NCBI RefSeq assembly: GCF_009852415.1
Contig: NZ_WOXS01000002.1
Span: 6,922,001-6,986,000 of the forward strand
Direction of reading: 5' to 3'
DNA from: Streptomyces sp. Tu 3180
Lineage (GTDB): Bacteria > Actinomycetota > Actinomycetes > Streptomycetales > Streptomycetaceae
Length of the DNA: 64,000 bases
Part shown: piece by piece, positions 8,572-17,413 of the stretch
Numbering within the stretch: the stretch's first letter is position 1
Layout of the letters: each line of letters opens with the position of its first letter
The notes under the pieces: model-generated
Databases searched by the model: none
Seen by the model: only the letters and a program-made list of their open reading frames with translations
What the model was told of the DNA's origin: nothing
Made by a program: the position numbers and the translations under genes

Positions 8572-10443
8572 GTGAAGCACCCCCGCAGGCACCGCAGACG
8601 CCGTGTCCTCCTCCCCGCGGCGCTCGCCGCGGCGACGCTGGCCGGCGCCGGTCCGACGGCACTGTCCGGCGAGCCCGCCGAGGCCGCCACCGCGCGGCAG
8701 GTCGAGAAGCTCGACCGGGGCGTCGTCAGCGTCCACACCGGCAGCGGCAACCTGGTCGGCTGGCGCTGGCTGGGCACCGACCCGGACGACGTCTCCTTCA
8801 ACGTCTACCGGGCCGGCACCAAGGTCAACTCCTCGCCCGTCACCGGCTCCACCAACTACTTCCACTCCGGTGCGCCCGACTCGGCCGACTACACGGTCCG
8901 CGCGGTCGTGAACGGCGTCGAGCAGGCCGACTCCGTGCACGCCGTCCAGTTCCGCGCCGGCTACAGGGACGTGCCCCTGTCCCCGCCCGCCGGCGGCACC
9001 ACCCCCGACGGCGTCGCCTACACCTACGAGGCCGACGACGCCTCGGTCGCCGACCTGGACGGCGACGGCGCCCTGGACTTCGTGCTGAAGTGGCAGCCGA
9101 CCAACGCCAAGGACAACTCCCAGTCCGGACACACCGGCAACACCGTCGTCGACGGCCTCAGACTCGACGGCACCCGGCTGTGGCGCATCGACCTCGGCCG
9201 CAACATCCGCTCCGGCGCCCACTACACCCAGTTCCAGGCGTACGACTACGACGGCGACGGCAGGGCCGAGGTCGCCATGAAGACCGCCGACGGCACCCGG
9301 GACGGCACCGGCGCCGTCATCGGCAGCTCCTCCGCCGACCACCGCAACTCCGGCGGCTACGTCCTGTCCGGCCCCGAGTACCTGACCATGTTCGACGGGC
9401 GGACCGGCAAGGCGATGGGCACCGTCGACTACGTCCCGGCCCGCGGCTCCGTCTCCTCCTGGGGCGACTCCTACGGCAACCGCGTCGACCGCTTCCTGGC
9501 CGGCACCGCCTACCTGGACGGCGCCCGCCCCTCCCTGATCACGGCCCGCGGCTACTACACCCGCACGGTGATCGCGGCCTGGGACTGGCGGAACGGCTCC
9601 TTCACCCGCCGCTGGACCTTCGACACCAACTCCTCCGCCAACAGCGGCAGGGGCTACGACGGCCAGGGCTCCCACAGCCTCTCCGTCGGGGACGTCGACA
9701 AGGACGGCCGGGACGAGATCGTCTACGGCTCGATGGCCGTCGACGACAACGGCAACGCCCTGTGGACCACGAGGACCGGCCACGGCGACGCCCAGCACCT
9801 CGGCGACCTCGACCCGGCGACCCCCGGCCTGGAGTACTACAAGGTCTCCGAGTCCACGAGCCGGCCCGCCGCCCTCTACATCGATCCCGCGAACGGCACG
9901 GTCCGCTGGAAGCTCGCCGCCTGCTGCGACAACGGCCGGGGCGTCGCCGCGGACATCTGGCCGGGCAACTCCGGCCCGGAGATGTGGTCCTCGTCCGACA
10001 GCTCCGTCCGCGACGAGGGCGGCGCCACCAAGGGCCGCGAGCCGTCCTCCGCCAACTTCCTCGCCTGGTGGGACGGCGACCCCGTGCGCGAACTCCTCGA
10101 CGGCACCCGCGTCGACAAGTACGGCACGTCCTCCGACACCCGCCTGCTGACCGGCTCCGGCGTCGCGTCCAACAACGGCACCAAGTCCACGCCCGTCCTG
10201 TCCGGCGACATCCTCGGCGACTGGCGCGAGGAGGTCGTCTGGCGCACCGGTGACAACAAGGCGCTGCGCATCTACTCCACCCCGCACGCCACGGACCGCA
10301 GGATCACCACCCTCCTCCACGACACCCTCTACCGCACGTCCCTGGCCTGGCAGAACACCGGCTACAACCAGCCCCCGCACACCGGCTTCTTCCTCGGCGA
10401 CGGCATGCCCACGCCACCGCGACCGGCGGTGTTCACCCCCTGA
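8572..10443 (+). CDS. Secreted rhamnogalacturonan lyase, polysaccharide lyase family 11
   Basis: A 623-residue secreted enzyme predicted to cleave the rhamnogalacturonan I backbone of pectin by beta-elimination. The signal peptide (RRHRRRRVLLPAALAAATLAGAG, cleavage after about residue 39, EAATA) is followed by a PL11 eight-bladed propeller. Calcium-binding DxDGDG loops are visible (ADLDGDGALDF, YDYDGDGRAEV, GDVDKDGRDEI), as are the family stretches DFVLKWQPTNAKDNSQSGHTGN and SGDILGDWREEVVWR. GTG 8572 has AGGAGG at 8558-8563. No carbohydrate-binding module is attached. It opens the plant-wall island, but no CebR-type box precedes it. Confidence 0.93.
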   Translation: MKHPRRHRRRRVLLPAALAAATLAGAGPTALSGEPAEAATARQVEKLDRGVVSVHTGSGNLVGWRWLGTDPDDVSFNVYRAGTKVNSSPVTGSTNYFHSGAPDSADYTVRAVVNGVEQADSVHAVQFRAGYRDVPLSPPAGGTTPDGVAYTYEADDASVADLDGDGALDFVLKWQPTNAKDNSQSGHTGNTVVDGLRLDGTRLWRIDLGRNIRSGAHYTQFQAYDYDGDGRAEVAMKTADGTRDGTGAVIGSSSADHRNSGGYVLSGPEYLTMFDGRTGKAMGTVDYVPARGSVSSWGDSYGNRVDRFLAGTAYLDGARPSLITARGYYTRTVIAAWDWRNGSFTRRWTFDTNSSANSGRGYDGQGSHSLSVGDVDKDGRDEIVYGSMAVDDNGNALWTTRTGHGDAQHLGDLDPATPGLEYYKVSESTSRPAALYIDPANGTVRWKLAACCDNGRGVAADIWPGNSGPEMWSSSDSSVRDEGGATKGREPSSANFLAWWDGDPVRELLDGTRVDKYGTSSDTRLLTGSGVASNNGTKSTPVLSGDILGDWREEVVWRTGDNKALRIYSTPHATDRRITTLLHDTLYRTSLAWQNTGYNQPPHTGFFLGDGMPTPPRPAVFTP

Positions 10444-10852
10444 GCGGACGGCACGTCAGCGCCTGTCCGGCGGCCTCGTCCCCCTCGCCCGCCCGTACCC
10501 GGTACGGGCGGGCGAGGGGGACGCGCGCCACGGCCCCGGTGAGCCGGCCGTCCGTGATGAGGGCGCCCGCACCGTCGTCCAGCAGGCGCCACTCCTCGCT
10601 CGGCACGTGGTCCACCACCGCGTTGTTCCCCGCCGCGGCCACGCCGGCGACCGCCCGGTGGAACCCCCTCCACGTGCGGTGCAGCACGTCGGGAAGCAGG
10701 TCCGCGTCGATCCCCCGGCGCGACCGCATCGCGTGGAAGGAATCCACGGGCAGGGGGAAGCAGGGCTCGTCCAGGACGTTCGGCAGTTCCTTCGCGATGC
10801 TCGATCCCCCCGGACTGGACGTGCCGTTCAGGAAGACGATCCGCCCGTGCAC
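10433..10852 (-). pseudogene. Remnant of a chloramphenicol-phosphotransferase-like P-loop kinase
   Basis: The first ~95 codons of this 139-codon frame resemble the CPT-like kinase family: GRIVFLNGTSSPGGSSIAKEL where the P-loop should be, then PVDSFHAMR and NNAVVDHV. Two things argue against a working enzyme. The P-loop reads GTSSPGGSS, with glycine in place of the invariant lysine. The C-terminal half of the family is missing: after WRLLDD the frame runs through the 45-bp palindrome and into the 3' end of the lyase gene. The start would be GTG 10852. Best read as a decaying truncated gene. Confidence 0.6.
10478..10522. terminator. Perfect 45-bp palindrome, bidirectional terminator
   Basis: Two perfectly complementary 22-bp arms (10478-10499 and 10501-10522) around a single C, starting 35 bp after the lyase stop codon. 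It is the longest perfect palindrome I noticed in the window. It also supplies the last codons of the truncated gene on the other strand. Confidence 0.75.
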
Positions 10853-10869
10853 CGTGGCTCCCCCGCTGT

Positions 10870-10906
10870 CGCCGGCGGGGGGCCGGTCGTCGTCCCCCCG
10901 CCGGCG
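10870..10906. terminator. Hairpin terminator of the GH74 gene
   Basis: Perfect 13-bp arms (CGCCGGCGGGGGG and its complement) with an 11-nt loop, just past the stop codon of the GH74 gene on the minus strand. Confidence 0.65.
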
Positions 10907-10912
10907 GTCCCC

Positions 10913-13576
10913 TCAGCGCACCGTGCAGGTCCGCTCGCCCAGCCTGAAGGCGGCCGGTTCGGTGTTCGCCGCCGATCCGGCCGCGGTGAAGCCGAAGCCG
11001 ACCGACGCGCCCGCCGCCACGGTGCCGTTCCAGTCGGTGTTGCGCACCGTGACCGCCGGACCCGACTGCGTGTGGGCGGCGTTCCAGAGCTGGGAGATCC
11101 TCTGCCCGTCCGCGAAGGACCAGTTCAGCGTCCAGCCGTTCCAGGCGCTCGACCCCGTGTTGGTCACCCGTACCTCGGCCTGGAAGCCGCCGGACCACTG
11201 GTTGGCGACCGTGTACGTCACCGCGCAGGCGCCCGAGGGCTGCGGGTCCGGATCCGGGTCCGTGCCGCCGCCGGTGTCCGAGGTGTCGCCGTAGACGACG
11301 CCGCGGCCGTTGGTCGCCACGTAGACCCGGCCGTACACCCGCGGGTCACCGGTGATCGCCGCGCCGGTCCAGCCCCACTGGTGGGCGTCGTCGTTGACGC
11401 GGGTCCAGCTCTCGCCCCGGTCCGTGGAGCGGAAGATGCCGCGCACACCGTCGATCTGCGCGCTGGTGTAGAGGGTCTGGTACGAGGATCCGGGCGCCGC
11501 CTTGCCGAAGCCGACGGTGTCGGCCTCCTCGACGTTCGGCAGCCTGGTGAAGGTCGCCCCGGCGTCCGTGGAGTGCCACAGGCCGTACGCCCCGTCGCTC
11601 GATCCGCCCGCCAGCCAGACGTCGCCCTTCGCGCCCGGCAGCGCCTTGAACCGCACGCTGTCACCGCCGGGCAGTCCGGTCGCGGCCGACTCCCTGAACG
11701 TCGCCCCGCCGTCCGTGCTGACGTAGAACCTGCCGGACTTGAAGCCGTAGAAGGTCTTCGGGTCCACCCGGTCGGACTCCACGACCGCCCCGTCCGGGAT
11801 GCCGGCCGACTTCGACCAGGACGTGCCGAACCCGGTCGTGTGGTGCACGCCGGTGCCCTGCGGGCTCCACACGAACCGGCTGCCGTCGGCCGCCGCCGCG
11901 ACCGTCCCGCCCCCGCTGACTCCCGAGGGGTCGGTGCCCGCGAACCAGTGGGCGCCGTTGTCGGTGGAGAACGCGATGTGCGGGCCGGAGTCCAGGGCGC
12001 CGGACCGGACCACCGTGTCCGGGTTCGACTCGGCGAAGTCCAGGCTCGTCGTCGACGTGAAGCCGGGCTGGGTGAACATCATCGACGGCACCTCGGTGAG
12101 ATCCGTGTGCCGGAAGCCGCCGACGTCGCCGAGCGCGCTGAGCAGCGGCGCGCCCGACGGGGGAGAGGCGAGGTCGTTGACGGCCGTCTCCTCCAGACCG
12201 CGCACCATCGGCGTGATGGTGAACCGCGAGCCGGTGTCCCAGTTCGTGAGGTCCTCGGTGCCGTGGACCGTCGCGCCGGTGCCGTACATCATGCGGTCCG
12301 AGTCGAAGGGGTCGATCTCCAGCGCCTCGGTCATCCAGCCGAGCTTCGGGGTCTGTTCGGGCGGGGAGGGGCTGGCGCCCCAGGTGAGCCACGGCACGGA
12401 CGAGACGTCCATCGTGTAGCGGTTCTCGCGGTTCGGGTACGACGTGTAGTCCCACGCCTTCGTCCAGGTCGCGCCGCTGTCCGTGGAGCGGAAGATCTGG
12501 GTGTCCGGCCACCAGGAGCTGTAGGCGGTGGCCATCACCGTGCCCGGGTCCTGCCGGTCCACCGTCAGTCCGCTGAAGCCGTAGTACGTGTCGGCCCCGG
12601 CGACGGGGCTGATGTCGGTCCAGGTGCCGGTCGCCGTCGCGTACCGGTACAGCCGGCCCCTGCCGCCGTCGTAGGGGCCGCCGGTGTCGCTGTAGGCGAG
12701 GTAGAGGTGGCCGTTCCCGGCGTCGAGGACGCCCTTGTGGGCGAGGTACCCCGTCGGCTGGCCGGGCAGCCGCTGCCAGGTGGCGCCCGCGTCCGTCGAC
12801 CGGTACACGGCGTTGTCCTTGTCGGCGACACCGGCGTAGACCGTCCTCGTCGCCGTGCCGGCGCTGCCCGTCGACTCGTCGAAGGTGACCCAGACGATCC
12901 CCTGGTTGTCACTGGCGTACCCGGACGTGTCGCTCGGATCCTGGGCGTAGTTCCCGGGGTTGGGGAAGTTCGCGACCCGCGACCAGCTCGCCCCCGAGTC
13001 CGTCGACCGCCACAGCCCCTTCCCGCTGGGCGCGCCCAGGTACAGCACGCTGTTGCGGTTCGGGTCGACCGCCAGGCGTTCCCCCATGCCCCGGCCCGGC
13101 ATGTTGCCGCCCAGCTTGAACGGCAGGCCGGCCTTCCGCCAGGTCGCGCCCCGGTCGGCGGAGCGCAGCACCGCGCCGTTGCCCGGGTCCCAGTCGTTGG
13201 TGTACGTGCCGACCGCCGCGTACACCCGGTCCGGGTCGACCGGGTCGGAGGCGAGGCTCACCACGCCGGTGTGCCCCCAGTCGTCCCAGCCCACCGAGTC
13301 CAGCAGCGGGGTCCAGGTCTTCGTCGCCTCCTGCCAGCGGTAGGCGCCGCCGATGTCGGTGCGGGCGTAGGCCAGGTTCTTCTCGCTGCGGTTGAAGACG
13401 ATGCCGGGGACGAACCCGCCGCCGTCGACGCGGGCGTTCTTCCAGGTGAAGGTGTCGGCGGCGAGGGGGGTGGCCGCGGCCGGTTCCGGGCCGTCGCCGG
13501 CCGCGAGGGCGGGCGGGCCGCCCTCGCGGCCGGCCGCCAGGGCGAGCACGGCCGTGAGGATGCGGGTTCTTCGCAC
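10913..13576 (-). CDS. Secreted GH74 xyloglucanase with C-terminal CBM2
   Basis: An 887-residue secreted glycoside hydrolase acting on xyloglucan. The GH74 double propeller (about 40-770) begins FTWKNARVDGGGFVPGIVFNRSEKNLAYARTDIGGAYRW. It contains repeated Asp-box motifs (RSADRGATW, RSTDSGASW, RSTDAGATW, RSTDSGATW, STDNGAHW, STDGGATF, HSTDAGATF, RSTDRGESW). A DPDPDPQPSG linker leads to a family 2 cellulose-binding module (about 790-887, ACAVTYTVANQWSGGFQAEV). GTG 13576 follows GGAAGGA. The signal peptide is odd: its hydrophobic core is interrupted by GREGGPP, encoded by a long hairpin (13496-13534), which could weaken export. It lies downstream of GH48 on the same strand, with a terminator-like hairpin between; no CebR-type box was found in front of it. 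Confidence 0.94.
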   Translation of the reverse strand: MRRTRILTAVLALAAGREGGPPALAAGDGPEPAAATPLAADTFTWKNARVDGGGFVPGIVFNRSEKNLAYARTDIGGAYRWQEATKTWTPLLDSVGWDDWGHTGVVSLASDPVDPDRVYAAVGTYTNDWDPGNGAVLRSADRGATWRKAGLPFKLGGNMPGRGMGERLAVDPNRNSVLYLGAPSGKGLWRSTDSGASWSRVANFPNPGNYAQDPSDTSGYASDNQGIVWVTFDESTGSAGTATRTVYAGVADKDNAVYRSTDAGATWQRLPGQPTGYLAHKGVLDAGNGHLYLAYSDTGGPYDGGRGRLYRYATATGTWTDISPVAGADTYYGFSGLTVDRQDPGTVMATAYSSWWPDTQIFRSTDSGATWTKAWDYTSYPNRENRYTMDVSSVPWLTWGASPSPPEQTPKLGWMTEALEIDPFDSDRMMYGTGATVHGTEDLTNWDTGSRFTITPMVRGLEETAVNDLASPPSGAPLLSALGDVGGFRHTDLTEVPSMMFTQPGFTSTTSLDFAESNPDTVVRSGALDSGPHIAFSTDNGAHWFAGTDPSGVSGGGTVAAAADGSRFVWSPQGTGVHHTTGFGTSWSKSAGIPDGAVVESDRVDPKTFYGFKSGRFYVSTDGGATFRESAATGLPGGDSVRFKALPGAKGDVWLAGGSSDGAYGLWHSTDAGATFTRLPNVEEADTVGFGKAAPGSSYQTLYTSAQIDGVRGIFRSTDRGESWTRVNDDAHQWGWTGAAITGDPRVYGRVYVATNGRGVVYGDTSDTGGGTDPDPDPQPSGACAVTYTVANQWSGGFQAEVRVTNTGSSAWNGWTLNWSFADGQRISQLWNAAHTQSGPAVTVRNTDWNGTVAAGASVGFGFTAAGSAANTEPAAFRLGERTCTVR
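13496..13534. repeat. Inverted repeat within the GH74 signal-peptide codons
   Basis: Perfect 17-bp arms (starting GCCGGCCGCGAGG) separated by GCGGG. It encodes the AAGREGGPPALAAG segment that interrupts the hydrophobic core of the signal peptide. Confidence 0.6.
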
Positions 13577-13700
13577 GGTGCGTTCCTTCCTCGGGGTGGG
13601 GGGAGGGGCGGAAAGCGTGCGAGGGCCGGGCGGCCCCCCGTGCGTGGGTCCTGCCGTCGGACTCCCGTCGTCCGCCCGGAGGGCGGGCCGCGCGGCGCCA

Positions 13701-13745
13701 TGGGGGTCCCCCTGCTCGAGCGAAGTCGAGAGCTCGGGGGAGCGT
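13701..13745. repeat. Short palindromic Streptomyces-type repeat (intergenic copy)
   Basis: Begins TGGGGGTCCCCCTG, has a CTCGAGCGAAGTCGAGAG centre that folds back on itself, and ends GGGGGAGCGT. Related at both ends to the copy at 245-284. Confidence 0.6.
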
Positions 13746-13757
13746 CCTCTCGGTGTG

Positions 13758-13802
13758 CCGGGCCCCGAACCCGTACTTGGAGGTACTCGGGTCGGGGCCC
13801 GG
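13758..13802. terminator. Hairpin terminator of the GH48 gene
   Basis: Outer arms CCGGGCCCCGA (13758-13768) and its complement (13792-13802) are perfect. The inner bases (ACCCGTAC against GTACTCGGG) pair imperfectly. It lies about 125 bp past the GH48 stop codon on the minus strand. Confidence 0.5.
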
Positions 13803-13928
13803 TGCGGCGAGAGTGCGTGCATGGTGTCGTGCGGCGGACGGGAGTCCGGCGGCAGGGCCCGGGGGGCCGCCCGGCCGGGTGGCCCCGGCGTCAGGTGCCG
13901 GGGCCGGTACGCGGAGCGCCGGCGGGGA

Positions 13929-16844
13929 CTATTCGAGAAGCTCCGCGTACGAGCCCATGGCCGTGGCGATGTCCGCCTGGGCCCAGAACCGGTGGTACGT
14001 GAAGGTGGGCGCGGCGCCGCCCGCCAGGTAGGACTCGATCTTCGACCAGGCCGGGTCGTCCTGGTAGAAGGAGCGGATCGAGTCGAACGTCGACGAGGAG
14101 TTGATCACGTCGCCGTTGGGCATGGTGCCGGTCCAGCCGTTCGGGACGTACACCGGGTCGTCGAAGCGGTTGTAGTCGGCGCGGGTCTCCGGGACGGCGA
14201 TGCCCAGGTCGTCCTGGTGGTTGTTCCACATGCCGTCGAGGAGCTTCTTCGCGGTGGCCGCGGCCTCGGTGTCACCGGAGCGGTCGGCGTAGTACGTCAG
14301 GGTCTTGGCGTACGCGGCCGCCACGCCGACGTCGTTGGTGTAGTCGACGACGGTGACGTGCAGGCCGCTGTTGGCACCGGGGGCCGTGGCGTTCCACGTG
14401 TCGGGCTTGCCCGACCAGCGCAGCGTCGACGGGATCCGGAAGGTGCCGTCCGGGTTGACCGTGGTCTCGGACAGGGCCCAGTCCACCCACTTGTCGAGGA
14501 CCGACTTGGCGAGCGCGTTGCCGGTCTGCTGGTACAGCTCGGCGACCCGCTCCATCGACCACGCCTGGAAGCCGAACCACTGGTTGGACGGCGGGTCGTG
14601 GTAGACCGGCTTCTCGTCGTAGTGCATGCCGTAGAAGGTCGGCGTGCCGGCCGGCGGGGTCGTGTACCGGCCCGCCCAGCTGTTGGTCGCGCCGCCCGCG
14701 ATGGCGCCCTCGTCGGACTGCAGCCAGCGGTAGAACTCCAGCTGCCGCTGCATCGACTTGGCCCAGTCGTCCGCGCCCGTCGCCGACTTCGGCTTCAGCG
14801 GCGCGTAGTTGCTCAGCGCGTACGCGGCGAGAGGGTTCTGGTAGCCGCCGTGCGCGTGGCTGGAACCGATGCGCCAGGCCCAGCCCGCCGAGGAGTCGGT
14901 GGCGCCGCCCCAGGCGTAGTACCAGGACAGCAGGTAGTGCGAGGCGTCCTTGCCGGTGCCGGCCGGGCAGGACGGGCTGGTGCAGTTGCCGATCTTCTTG
15001 AAGTACTTGTCGAACATGGCGTAGCGCAGGTAGTCACCCATCTTCGCGGCCTTGGTGACGGTCGCGGAGACCTCGGAGCCCTTGCCCTGCTCCTTGGCCC
15101 ACTTGTCCGCCCAGTACGCGGCCTGCACGGCGCGCGCGTCGGCGTCCGGGGCGTTGGTGAACTTCCACTGCCTGGCGTAGGACGCGTCCTTGGTGAACAG
15201 GTCCAGGTAGCCGTTCTTCCCGCCGTACTTGAAGGCGTCGCAGGTGGGCTGCGGGACGGTCTCCCACACCGACTCCTGCGGGCCGCGCTGGAAGGTGTTG
15301 ATGTACGACGGTCCGGTGTCCGCCGGACCCGCCTCGCACTTGCCGGGCGAGTTGCCGTAGCCGTAGACGTTGTCGACGTCCTGGATCCAGTGCATGCCGT
15401 AGACGTCGTCCGTGCCGTAGGCGGACCTCAGCTCGGCCGCGATCGGGTCGGGGCCGACCGGGACGCCCGTGTCGAGCGCGGACGGGTACTCGTTCGGGGT
15501 GTCGTACTCGGGCGCGTACGTCGCCGGCTTCGAGGCGTTGTAGAAGGAGTTGGTCGGCTGGTCGGCGCGGTTCGGGATCATGTACTTCTCCATGATCTCC
15601 CAGGCCCCGTTGAACTTGGACCAGTCACCGGTCACCTTGCCGTACATGGCCTGGAGCCACAGCAGGTAGCTGTACGCCTCCGAGGTGGTCTCGTGGCCGT
15701 GGTCCGGCGCCTCGACGATCAGCGTCTCGACCGAGTGGTACGGGATGCCCTCGGGCGAGAAGTAGCCGTTCGCCGGGTCGGTGATCTTCCCGTACAGCTC
15801 CAGGAAGCGCGCGTCGTACGCCTTCTGCGCACCCAGCTGCGTCACCGTGACCGCGGCCTTGCCGTGCCCCGGCGCCGTCGACTCGAAGACCGCCGAGCCG
15901 GTGCCGGAGGAGTCGGCGCCGATGGTCACCTTCTGCGCGGTGTTCCAGTTCGACGGGGTGAAGGTGAGCGAGGCGCCACCGGTGACCGACAGCCCCGAGT
16001 TGCCGCTCGCGCGGGCCGTCGTGACGGTCACGTTCGCGCTCGGCTGCTTCGACAGCTTCACCTCGTACGTGCCCGACTCGCCCTGCCGGACGCCCAGTTG
16101 GGACGGTGTGGCCACCACGGTGGGGCCCGAGGCGACCGTGATGCCGACCGGGGTCGAACTCGCGGAGGCGCCCATGCTGTCGTGGGCCTTCGCCACCAGC
16201 GAATGACTGCCCACGGTCAAACCGGCGACCGACAGGGTGAACGGGGCGCTGCTGTCCGTGCCCAGCAGTTCGGTGTCGTCGTAGAACTCGACCTTGGTGA
16301 TCGTGGCGTTGTCGGCCGCCGCCGCGGTCGCCGCGAGCGGGACGGTCTCCCCCTGGGTGTAGACGGCGCCGGCCTCGGGGCTGGTCAGCACGGTGATCGG
16401 CGGCTGGTGGGCGCCGACGCAGGTGGTGCCGTTGATCGCGAAGGACGTGGGCGCGGCGTTGGATCCGCTGTAGGAGAACTGGGCGCCGGTCGTGACGGCG
16501 CCGCCGGCGGCGATCCGGGCGTTGTACCCGGCGTTCTTCACGGTCACGGTCTTCCCGGACTGCGACCAGCTGCCGTTCCAGCCGTTCACGAGCTTCTGGC
16601 TGCCCGCGTAGTCGTACGTCAGCGTCCAGCCGTCGATGACGTCCGTGCCGCGGTTGGTGAGCGTCAGTTCCGCGGTGAAGCCGGAGCCCCAGTCGTTGGT
16701 CCGGTAGTCGACGCTGCACTGGACGGCCGCCGCCTGAGCGGGAGTTGAACCTGAGGAGAGCATCGTCAGCGGGAGCGCGAGAGCCGCCGCGGCGGCCGTC
16801 CACAACCGCCGGACGCCTCTGCGTCTCCTGGGTGGGGGATGCAT
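13929..16844 (-). CDS. Secreted GH48 cellobiohydrolase with N-terminal CBM2
   Basis: A 971-residue processive cellulase that releases cellobiose from cellulose chain ends. Order of parts: signal peptide (RRLWTAAAAALALPLTMLSSGSTPAQA), CBM2 (about 38-140, VQCSVDYRTNDWGSGFTAELTL), an Ig-like module (about 142-240, VLTSPEAGAVYTQGETVPLAATA), a second beta-sandwich (about 240-335, ATPSQLGVRQGESGTYEVKL), and the GH48 catalytic domain (about 338-971) beginning YDARFLELYGKITDPANGYFSPEGIPYHSVETLIVEAPDHGHETTSEAYSY, which includes the conserved acid glutamate region. ATG 16844 follows AGGAGG. Its promoter (-35 TTGACC, -10 CACTAT) abuts a perfect CebR-type operator, so cellobiose induction is expected. 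Confidence 0.95.
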   Translation of the reverse strand: MHPPPRRRRGVRRLWTAAAAALALPLTMLSSGSTPAQAAAVQCSVDYRTNDWGSGFTAELTLTNRGTDVIDGWTLTYDYAGSQKLVNGWNGSWSQSGKTVTVKNAGYNARIAAGGAVTTGAQFSYSGSNAAPTSFAINGTTCVGAHQPPITVLTSPEAGAVYTQGETVPLAATAAAADNATITKVEFYDDTELLGTDSSAPFTLSVAGLTVGSHSLVAKAHDSMGASASSTPVGITVASGPTVVATPSQLGVRQGESGTYEVKLSKQPSANVTVTTARASGNSGLSVTGGASLTFTPSNWNTAQKVTIGADSSGTGSAVFESTAPGHGKAAVTVTQLGAQKAYDARFLELYGKITDPANGYFSPEGIPYHSVETLIVEAPDHGHETTSEAYSYLLWLQAMYGKVTGDWSKFNGAWEIMEKYMIPNRADQPTNSFYNASKPATYAPEYDTPNEYPSALDTGVPVGPDPIAAELRSAYGTDDVYGMHWIQDVDNVYGYGNSPGKCEAGPADTGPSYINTFQRGPQESVWETVPQPTCDAFKYGGKNGYLDLFTKDASYARQWKFTNAPDADARAVQAAYWADKWAKEQGKGSEVSATVTKAAKMGDYLRYAMFDKYFKKIGNCTSPSCPAGTGKDASHYLLSWYYAWGGATDSSAGWAWRIGSSHAHGGYQNPLAAYALSNYAPLKPKSATGADDWAKSMQRQLEFYRWLQSDEGAIAGGATNSWAGRYTTPPAGTPTFYGMHYDEKPVYHDPPSNQWFGFQAWSMERVAELYQQTGNALAKSVLDKWVDWALSETTVNPDGTFRIPSTLRWSGKPDTWNATAPGANSGLHVTVVDYTNDVGVAAAYAKTLTYYADRSGDTEAAATAKKLLDGMWNNHQDDLGIAVPETRADYNRFDDPVYVPNGWTGTMPNGDVINSSSTFDSIRSFYQDDPAWSKIESYLAGGAAPTFTYHRFWAQADIATAMGSYAELLE

Positions 16845-16890
16845 GGTGCTGGTTCCTCCTGCGACTCGGAGATGTCAAGGCTTGAACCAG

Positions 16891-16904
16891 TGGGAGCGCT
16901 CCCA
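16891..16904. promoter_or_regulatory. CebR operator upstream of GH48
   Basis: TGGGAGCGCTCCCA, an exact match to the palindrome bound by the LacI-family cellobiose repressor CebR in Streptomyces. It overlaps the last base of the -10 hexamer of the GH48 promoter, so a bound repressor would block initiation. Confidence 0.85.
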
Positions 16905-16932
16905 TAGTGGGGACGGGGTCGGGGGCGGTCAA
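16904..16932 (-). promoter_or_regulatory. Promoter of the GH48 gene
   Basis: On the minus strand a -35 TTGACC (16927-16932) and a -10 CACTAT (16904-16909) are spaced by 17 bp, about 60 bp upstream of the start codon and directly followed by the CebR box. Confidence 0.6.
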
Positions 16933-17033
16933 GGTTTGTGGAGAGTCGAAAAGATTCGACGCGGCGAGACGCGGGGAAAGTTGACAACCCTCTGTTCTTC
17001 GCCGTCACTTGGCGCTAGCTTCATGAACACCAG

Positions 17034-17047
17034 TGGGAGCGGTTCCA
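17034..17047. promoter_or_regulatory. Degenerate CebR box upstream of GH6
   Basis: TGGGAGCGGTTCCA agrees with the CebR palindrome at 12 of 14 positions. It lies in the divergent GH48/GH6 interval on the GH6 side. A TTGACA at 16981-16986 is the best -35 candidate, but the matching -10 is unclear. Confidence 0.6.
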
Positions 17048-17413
17048 CCAGTCGGCGCGTCCGTCACGGCGCGCTTCGCACTGCAAGGAGTCGCTCATGC
17101 GCCACCCCCCGCGTTCAGTACTTTTAGCCATTCCCGTGCACGGCGGAGCGCTCCGCCACGCCCCCCTCCGCGGGCGGCGGCACCGGGACGGCGGCGATCC
17201 GGCTCGACGGCACCACCCGCACCCCGGGCGCGGGGCCGGCGCACCTTCGTGGGACCCCTCGTCGTCCGTGCTGCCCGAGAACACCCCCGGCGGCACCACG
17301 GGCCCGTCCTGGACCGGGTCACGACGGCACTCCCACCCCGTACGGCACCGGGCCGCGCGGCCCCCGCGCACGCCCTCGAAGGACAGCCCCCTACGGATAG
17401 GACACCCGCACTC
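17048..17413 (+). other. Long leader of the GH6 gene, with a possible TTA-containing upstream ORF
   Basis: These 366 bp hold no recognisable gene. A 106-codon frame at 17097-17417 has a good ribosome site (AAGGAG, 7 nt before ATG), a TTA codon at 17124-17126, and a stop overlapping the GH6 start as ATGA. Its sequence resembles no family and its composition is not protein-like (many His, Pro and Arg), so it may be a regulatory leader or chance. Confidence 0.35.

Larger units (their letters stand above)
13577..13928. other. Intergenic region between GH48 and GH74
   Basis: These 352 bp hold, from right to left, a terminator-like hairpin at 13758-13802 just downstream of GH48, a palindromic repeat at 13701-13745, and the GH74 leader. 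I see no gene, no CebR-type box and no convincing -35/-10 pair. Confidence 0.5.

Noticed and set aside
10250..16748. Long plus-strand open frames across the GH74 and GH48 genes
   Set aside because: Both are shadows of well-supported minus-strand glycoside hydrolases; they lack ribosome sites and protein-like composition.
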